Assembly: GCF_016862115.1 (NCBI RefSeq)
Contig: NZ_BOMI01000165.1
Location: forward strand, 1 to 64,000
Source: Paractinoplanes deccanensis
GTDB taxonomy: Bacteria > Actinomycetota > Actinomycetes > Mycobacteriales > Micromonosporaceae
Direction: 5' to 3'
DNA length: 64,000 bases
The notes beneath the pieces were generated by a model. The model did not search any database. It saw only the letters and a list, made by a program, of their open reading frames with translations, and was not told the origin of the DNA. Position numbers and translations under genes: made by a program. Shown one piece after another: positions 60,012-64,000 of the stretch. The first letter of the stretch is position 1. The number at the start of each line of letters is the position of its first letter.

Positions 60012-61381
60012 GCCCGGCCGCGCTTGACCACGGCTCGCACGGCTCGGCGGCCGGCCTTCAGGCCGCCGAGGACCGCCTTGCCGGGTGCCGTCGCGGAGAG
60101 CACGGCGTTGATCTGGCGGACGCGCTTGAGCTCGGCGTCGCGGCCGCGGATCTGCTGCTCGTAGAACTCGTGCTTGGCCCGGGCCTCGGCCAGCTCGCGG
60201 GCCAGGCGGTCGCGTTCGGCGGTCAGCTCGCGGACGGCGCCGGGCGCGGGGCGCGACGGCAGCGGCGGGACGTCGGCGGGCTCCACCTCGCGGCCGGTCA
60301 TGCCGGCGATCAGCGCGGTCAGCTCGGCCTCGTCGGCGGGTGCCGGCCACAGGTGGGCGATGTCGCCGCGGATGGCGGCCGCGGCGAAGTGGCTCAGGGC
60401 AACGAGCGGATCGCCGGCGGGAGCGAGGGGGGTGAGATCGGAAGCCGCCGGCGACGCGGAACCGGCGATGACCTGAGCGGCGGGAACCCCCGCCGCCGGG
60501 CTCTTCTGCCACGCGGTGAGCAGCGCGCGCATGGCCGGCAGGTCGCGCCGCTGGGCAGCAGCGATTAGCTCGTCCTCGAGGGTGCGGCCGCGCGGCGGAT
60601 CAGCGGCGGCGACGGCCTTTGCGCCCACCACCGCGTCGGGCGTGTCCGCGGCGCCGCCGGTCACCACGACCCACGCGGGGGCGAGCTCCAGCGCGAGCCC
60701 GTGGCGCAGCGCGCGGGTGGCCAGGGCCGCCGGATCCGCGAGGACCTCGCCCGTCGTCGCGAGCGCGCCCGCGATCGTGGCCGACACGAAGCCGCTCAGC
60801 TCCGCGTCCGCGAGGACCTCGCGGCTGAGCAGGGCGTCGCCGTAGGCAGCGTATTCGCGCACCACGGCCAGCCGCTCGCGCAGCGCGGCGAGCCCGGCGG
60901 GCCGGTGCGGATCCCGGTCGTCGGCGACCAGCCACTCGCTGTCGCCGAGCGCCTCCGGCAGGGCGATCAGCCGGTGCACGCCGAACAGGTTCTCCACCCG
61001 CAGCAGCAGGCGGCCGCCCGGGCGCAGCAGCGTCAGCAGGTGGGCCAGGCGCTCGTCCCAGCCGTCCAGGGTCTCCGCCTCGGCCGAGCAGAGCCGGTCG
61101 AGACCGTCCAGGGCGACGATCGTGTCGAACGCCGGGGTCGCCGCCACCTTGTCGAGGCTGCCCGCCCACACCGTGACGCCGAGACCCGCCACGGCCTCCG
61201 CGTCGGGGAGACCGCGCAGCAGCACTGTCGTCCGCTCCGCCGGCAACGACGCGATCAGGTCGTGCGGGTGAGGGCCGGCCACCAGCGTACGGCCGGTGAT
61301 CTCCCCCACCGGCGGCAGCGCCGGCGTGGCCGGGCGGTCCGACCAGTGCAGCATCTCGCCGCCGATCAGGGTCACGGTCAT
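60008..61381 (-). CDS. Methyltransferase-like protein with C-terminal coiled coil
   Basis: A 457-residue protein. The first 250 residues have a degenerate Rossmann methyltransferase pattern, with FDTIVALDGLDRLC and LLTLLRPGGRLLLRVENLFG typical of strands 4 and 5, but no clear glycine-rich motif I. Residues 390-425 form a coiled coil (ELTAERDRLARELAEARAKH), followed by a basic tail. This layout is common in actinobacterial polysaccharide gene clusters. It may be a polymer-length or scaffold protein. It overlaps the preceding gene by 4 nt (ATGA). Confidence 0.7.
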   Translation of the reverse strand: MTVTLIGGEMLHWSDRPATPALPPVGEITGRTLVAGPHPHDLIASLPAERTTVLLRGLPDAEAVAGLGVTVWAGSLDKVAATPAFDTIVALDGLDRLCSAEAETLDGWDERLAHLLTLLRPGGRLLLRVENLFGVHRLIALPEALGDSEWLVADDRDPHRPAGLAALRERLAVVREYAAYGDALLSREVLADAELSGFVSATIAGALATTGEVLADPAALATRALRHGLALELAPAWVVVTGGAADTPDAVVGAKAVAAADPPRGRTLEDELIAAAQRRDLPAMRALLTAWQKSPAAGVPAAQVIAGSASPAASDLTPLAPAGDPLVALSHFAAAAIRGDIAHLWPAPADEAELTALIAGMTGREVEPADVPPLPSRPAPGAVRELTAERDRLARELAEARAKHEFYEQQIRGRDAELKRVRQINAVLSATAPGKAVLGGLKAGRRAVRAVVKRGRA

Positions 61382-62244
61382 GAGGTCAACACTCCGGTGA
61401 GCTCGATGGCGGCGGTGCTGCGCGGGGCCGGCCAGCCGAAGAGACGGCGCAGCTCGGCGGGGGGCAGGAGGCGGTCCGCCCCGAGCTCGGCGACGGCGAC
61501 GCGGCGCGCGGTCTCGAGGTCGACCTCGGCGCCGATCATGTCAGACCACTCGCGCAGGATCCGCGCCTGGCCGCCGAAGGCGGACTTCTCGTTCTCGAGC
61601 TGCATCGGGTCGCCGTAGACGGCCGGCGCGCACCCGGCCAGCGTGCCGTAGAAGACGGCGCTGCACAGCCTGTTCGACGCCACCCGGGAATGCCGGCGCA
61701 GCTCGGCGAGTTGCCGATACAGGAATCCGGGGTCGAGGTCCTTCCACCAGCCGCCACGGTAGCCATGGCAGATCACCCGGAAACCCGCCTTCTCGTACGT
61801 GGCGCGCACCGCCTTGTCGCGGTACTCCTGCCAGTACAGGCACACCGTCACCGGGCCCGGCTCGGTCGCCTTGATCTCGGCGATCAGGTTGTCGTGGCTG
61901 CCGAGCACGTGCTGCCCCTCCCAGCCGTGGAACGGGTACCAGATGGTGCCCTCCCGCTCGGCCGGCGCGGCCGGTTCCAGGGCCAGCAGGTACGCCCACG
62001 GCGCGCCCACCACGTACACGTCGCGCCGCCCCAGCGACCAGGCGCGCCGCCGGACCCGCTCCGACCAGAGGAACTTCGGCACGCCCGGCACGAACTCGTG
62101 GTCCGGGGCGAGACCGTCGCCGATGTTCCAGCCGTGCTGGAGGTAGCCCTGGATGCGGGGCGCCTCGTCGTCGAGGCCGCAGTAGCGCGCCAGGACGGCC
62201 GAGTGACCGTAGTAGTGGTTGGCATGGTGCACGCCGCATTCCAT
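61378..62244 (-). CDS. Putative surface-polysaccharide biosynthesis protein (GT-B-like)
   Basis: A 288-residue protein starting at ATG 62244 (MECGVHHANHYYGHSAV). Its text (RIQGYLQHGWNIGDGL, YPFHGWEGQHVLGSHD, and a late GCAPAVYGDPMQLENEKSAFG) suggests a capsule-polysaccharide-type GT-B glycosyltransferase, where a Gly-rich nucleotide-binding loop ends the domain. I cannot assign a specific family. It is the first gene of a two-gene minus-strand operon with the methyltransferase-like protein. A TTG start 24 nt upstream is possible. Confidence 0.6.
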   Translation of the reverse strand: MECGVHHANHYYGHSAVLARYCGLDDEAPRIQGYLQHGWNIGDGLAPDHEFVPGVPKFLWSERVRRRAWSLGRRDVYVVGAPWAYLLALEPAAPAEREGTIWYPFHGWEGQHVLGSHDNLIAEIKATEPGPVTVCLYWQEYRDKAVRATYEKAGFRVICHGYRGGWWKDLDPGFLYRQLAELRRHSRVASNRLCSAVFYGTLAGCAPAVYGDPMQLENEKSAFGGQARILREWSDMIGAEVDLETARRVAVAELGADRLLPPAELRRLFGWPAPRSTAAIELTGVLTS

Positions 62245-62374
62245 ACCTGCCAGGCGTCCGGTTGGCAAACTGCCGATGACGTACGGGGGTCGGTGCTGTG
62301 CCCGGGCGCGGAACGGTGCTACGGTGACCTCACGTTCCGGACGCCGGCGTGCTCTTTCAGCCGCCTCCCGGACA

Positions 62375-62403
62375 GGCCGTGAGTCGACCGGCCATCACTT
62401 TTT
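62375..62403 (+). promoter_or_regulatory. Terminator-like hairpin in the rho leader
   Basis: GGCCG (62375-62379) pairs with CGGCC (62389-62393) over a 9-nt loop, followed by ATCAC and a TTTTT run at 62399-62403. T-runs are rare in this genome. It lies 43 bp before the rho start. A second hairpin, GAGGCC/GGCCTC (62411-62429), sits just ahead of the ribosome-binding site AGGAG (62434-62438). Together they look like an attenuator or sequestration switch. rho genes elsewhere are autoregulated by leader attenuation. Confidence 0.45.
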
Positions 62404-62445
62404 CACCCGAGAGGCCCCTTCGTGGCCTCGTACAGGAGTATCCCC

Positions 62446-63552
62446 ATGACAGAAAATGATCTCCGGCATATCGGCGCGCTGCTCGACATCGTCGACGACC
62501 GGGCCTGGCTGCGTGCCGACGGCTACCTGCCAGGCCGCCACGACGTTCCCGTCAATTCCCAGGACGTACGCCGCCACGGCCTGCGCCGCGGCGACCGCGT
62601 CACCGGCACCACGCGCCGGGTGGGCCAGAAACCCGCCACCCTGCAGGTGGAGACCGTGAACGGCCGCCCGCCGTCCCGCCGTGCCGACTTCTACGAGATG
62701 ACGTCGCTCTACCCGCAGGAACGGCTGCGCCTGGAAACCGAGCCGCAGCTGCTGACGACCCGCGTCATCGACCTCGTCATGCCGATCGGCAAGGGCCAGC
62801 GCGCCCTGATCGTCGCCCCGCCCAAGGCCGGCAAGACGATCGTCCTCCAGCAGATCGCCAACGCGATCACCCGCAACAACCCCGAGTGCCACCTCATGGT
62901 CGTCCTGGTCGACGAGCGCCCCGAGGAGGTCACCGACATGCGCCGCTCGGTCAAGGGCGAGGTGGTCGCCGCCACGTTCGACCGCCCGCCGCGCGACCAC
63001 ACCGCCGTCGCCGAGCTCGCCGTCGAACGAGCCAAGCGCCTCGCCGAGCAGGGCGAGGACGTGGTCGTGCTGCTCGACTCGATCACCCGGCTGGGCCGCG
63101 CCTACAACCTGCTGGCCCCCGGCCGCGGCCGCACCCTGAGCGGTGGCCTCGACTCCACGGCCCTGCACCCGCCGAAGCGCTTCCTCGGCGCCGCCCGCAA
63201 CCTCGAGGGCGGCGGCTCCCTGACCATCATCGCCACGGCCCTGGTCGAGAACGGCTCGGCCATGGACGGCCTCATCTTCGAGGAGTTCAAGAGCACCGGC
63301 AACGCCGAGCTGAAACTCGACCGCTCCCTGGCCGAGGCCCGCCAGTTCCCCGCCATCGACCTGTTCGCCTCCGGCACCCGCCACGACGAGACCCTGCTCA
63401 CCCCGCAGGAACGAGCCGTCGTCACCCAGGTGCGCCGGGCCCTGTCCGGCGCCGACCGCCGCGACGCCATGAAGCAACTCCTCGACCAGCTCCGCGCCAC
63501 CGCGTCCAACCGCGACTTCCTGCGCCGCGCGGCCCTCGCCCTCGCCGCCTAG
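62446..63552 (+). CDS. rho: Short transcription termination factor Rho
   Basis: A 368-residue Rho. The ATG at 62446 follows AGGAG. The motor is complete: Walker A APPKAGKT (124-131), the DERPEEVTDM region, Walker B VVVLLDSITRL, Q-loop SGGLDSTAL and R-loop FKSTGNAEL. The N-terminal RNA-binding domain is altered: where Rho has DGFGFLR, this has DDRAWLR (17-23). The usual long Arg/Gly-rich insertion of actinobacterial Rho, and the N-terminal helix bundle, are absent. It is therefore probably a paralogue with different RNA loading. It stops with a shared CTAG. Confidence 0.92.
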   Translation: MTENDLRHIGALLDIVDDRAWLRADGYLPGRHDVPVNSQDVRRHGLRRGDRVTGTTRRVGQKPATLQVETVNGRPPSRRADFYEMTSLYPQERLRLETEPQLLTTRVIDLVMPIGKGQRALIVAPPKAGKTIVLQQIANAITRNNPECHLMVVLVDERPEEVTDMRRSVKGEVVAATFDRPPRDHTAVAELAVERAKRLAEQGEDVVVLLDSITRLGRAYNLLAPGRGRTLSGGLDSTALHPPKRFLGAARNLEGGGSLTIIATALVENGSAMDGLIFEEFKSTGNAELKLDRSLAEARQFPAIDLFASGTRHDETLLTPQERAVVTQVRRALSGADRRDAMKQLLDQLRATASNRDFLRRAALALAA

Positions 63553-64000
63553 CCGGGCAGACGCGGCTCGGCGAACGTGAACGCCTTGACCGCGATCGCC
63601 TCCAGGTCGTCACCCGGCAACAGCTCGGAGGCGTCCACGACGACGCGGACGCCGCCACCCGCGGTCCGCACCCACAGCTCGTCGTTTCCGCCGCTCCAGG
63701 CGCCGCCGCGCCCGAGGCCCCGCACCGGCTCGGCACCGTCGGCCGCGATCCCGTTCTCGATCACCTCGACCGCCTGGGTGTCGCCGTTGGGATAGAAGTA
63801 GACATCGATCGACGACGGCCGTTCGACGTCTCTCGCCGTGGCCCGCACCGCCTGCGACCCGAACGCGTTCGTGTCGTAGAGGTAGGAGCATCCGCCGACC
63901 CTCTCCACCGCCTCGACCGCGGGCAGCCCGGTCGCCAGCGCCATCTCCTCCTCGGTGACCCACCGGCACGCGCCCGACGGCGTCGCGTGCGCGGGAGCGC
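63549..64000 (-). CDS. Secreted or lipoprotein-like protein, 5' end beyond the window
   Basis: The frame stays open to the window edge, so the start and any signal peptide lie beyond it. The visible part begins ACRWVTEEEMALATGLPAVE and has a second Cys in GGCSYLYDTN, a pattern shared with DUF3558-like actinobacterial lipoproteins (a Cys-W-[VL]-T start paired with a CxY). The rest is beta-rich with an acidic VVVDASELLPGDDLEA segment. The function is unknown. It is convergent with rho and shares the CTAG stop. Confidence 0.6.
   Translation of the reverse strand, partial: APAHATPSGACRWVTEEEMALATGLPAVEAVERVGGCSYLYDTNAFGSQAVRATARDVERPSSIDVYFYPNGDTQAVEVIENGIAADGAEPVRGLGRGGAWSGGNDELWVRTAGGGVRVVVDASELLPGDDLEAIAVKAFTFAEPRLPG

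Overview
The window is high-GC actinobacterial DNA (about 70% GC by eye, frequent GTG starts, many 1-4 nt start/stop overlaps). The gene content (DUF397/DUF6082 proteins, a HelR-like ATPase, RHS toxin with a SUKH immunity protein, MEDS-STAS protein, multiple sugar ABC systems) suggests a soil actinomycete, most likely Micromonosporaceae (Actinoplanes-like). The genus is an inference. No rRNA, tRNA or CRISPR array was seen.

Layout. 1-8.2 kb: an 8-bp tandem repeat, a membrane sulfatase-fold enzyme, two aldehyde dehydrogenases flanking an IclR regulator, and a PAS-PAS-GAF histidine kinase. One dehydrogenase lacks the general-base Glu. 8.2-13.9 kb: small membrane and hypothetical proteins among several unusual repeats, an MFS exporter and a HelR-type RNA-polymerase-protecting ATPase. 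Its upstream palindrome resembles the rifamycin-associated element. 13.9-17.5 kb: a four-gene run, endonuclease V, lipB, TM2 protein, HEAT-repeat protein. 17.5-23.8 kb: a galactoside uptake and hydrolysis operon (two permeases, binding lipoprotein, GH42 beta-galactosidase) divergent from its LacI regulator, with paired operators between them. 24-25.7 kb: MFS exporter divergent from an XRE regulator.

25.7-32.4 kb: a 2034-residue secreted RHS protein with a C-terminal Hint domain and a deaminase-like toxin tip, followed by a SUKH-family immunity gene. 32.5-36.9 kb: DUF1810 protein, Baeyer-Villiger-type monooxygenase, alpha/beta hydrolase and a ChoD-like GMC oxidoreductase. The last three are linked by two related palindromes and could oxidise a steroid or terpenoid. 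37-40.2 kb: secreted PL3 pectate lyase, haloacetate dehalogenase, an FRG-domain remnant and a small secreted protein. 40.2-44.4 kb: a degenerate histidine kinase, a LuxR response regulator and a canonical histidine kinase whose 3' end overlaps that of the regulator. 44.5-48.6 kb: a ChvE/MmsA/MmsB sugar ABC operon. 48.8-50.1 kb: a gene graveyard with two transposase remnants and a frameshifted small membrane protein gene.

50.1-56.2 kb: methyltransferase, HD-domain protein, a DUF6082/DUF397 convergent pair, AraC regulator with a fosmidomycin-resistance-type MFS gene, and a MEDS-STAS protein. 56.3-62.3 kb: a probable cell-surface glycopolymer locus (LCP ligase, GT2 and GT4 glycosyltransferases, methyltransferase-like and glycopolymer-type proteins). 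62.4-64 kb: a short Rho factor with a divergent RNA-binding domain and a terminator-like leader hairpin, then a partial lipoprotein-like gene running off the edge.

The most distinctive points are the HelR gene with its palindrome, the Glu-to-Gln aldehyde dehydrogenase in an IclR cluster with twin operators, the short Rho, the RHS deaminase toxin, the pseudokinase two-component unit, and gene ends that are echoed downstream of their own stop codons.
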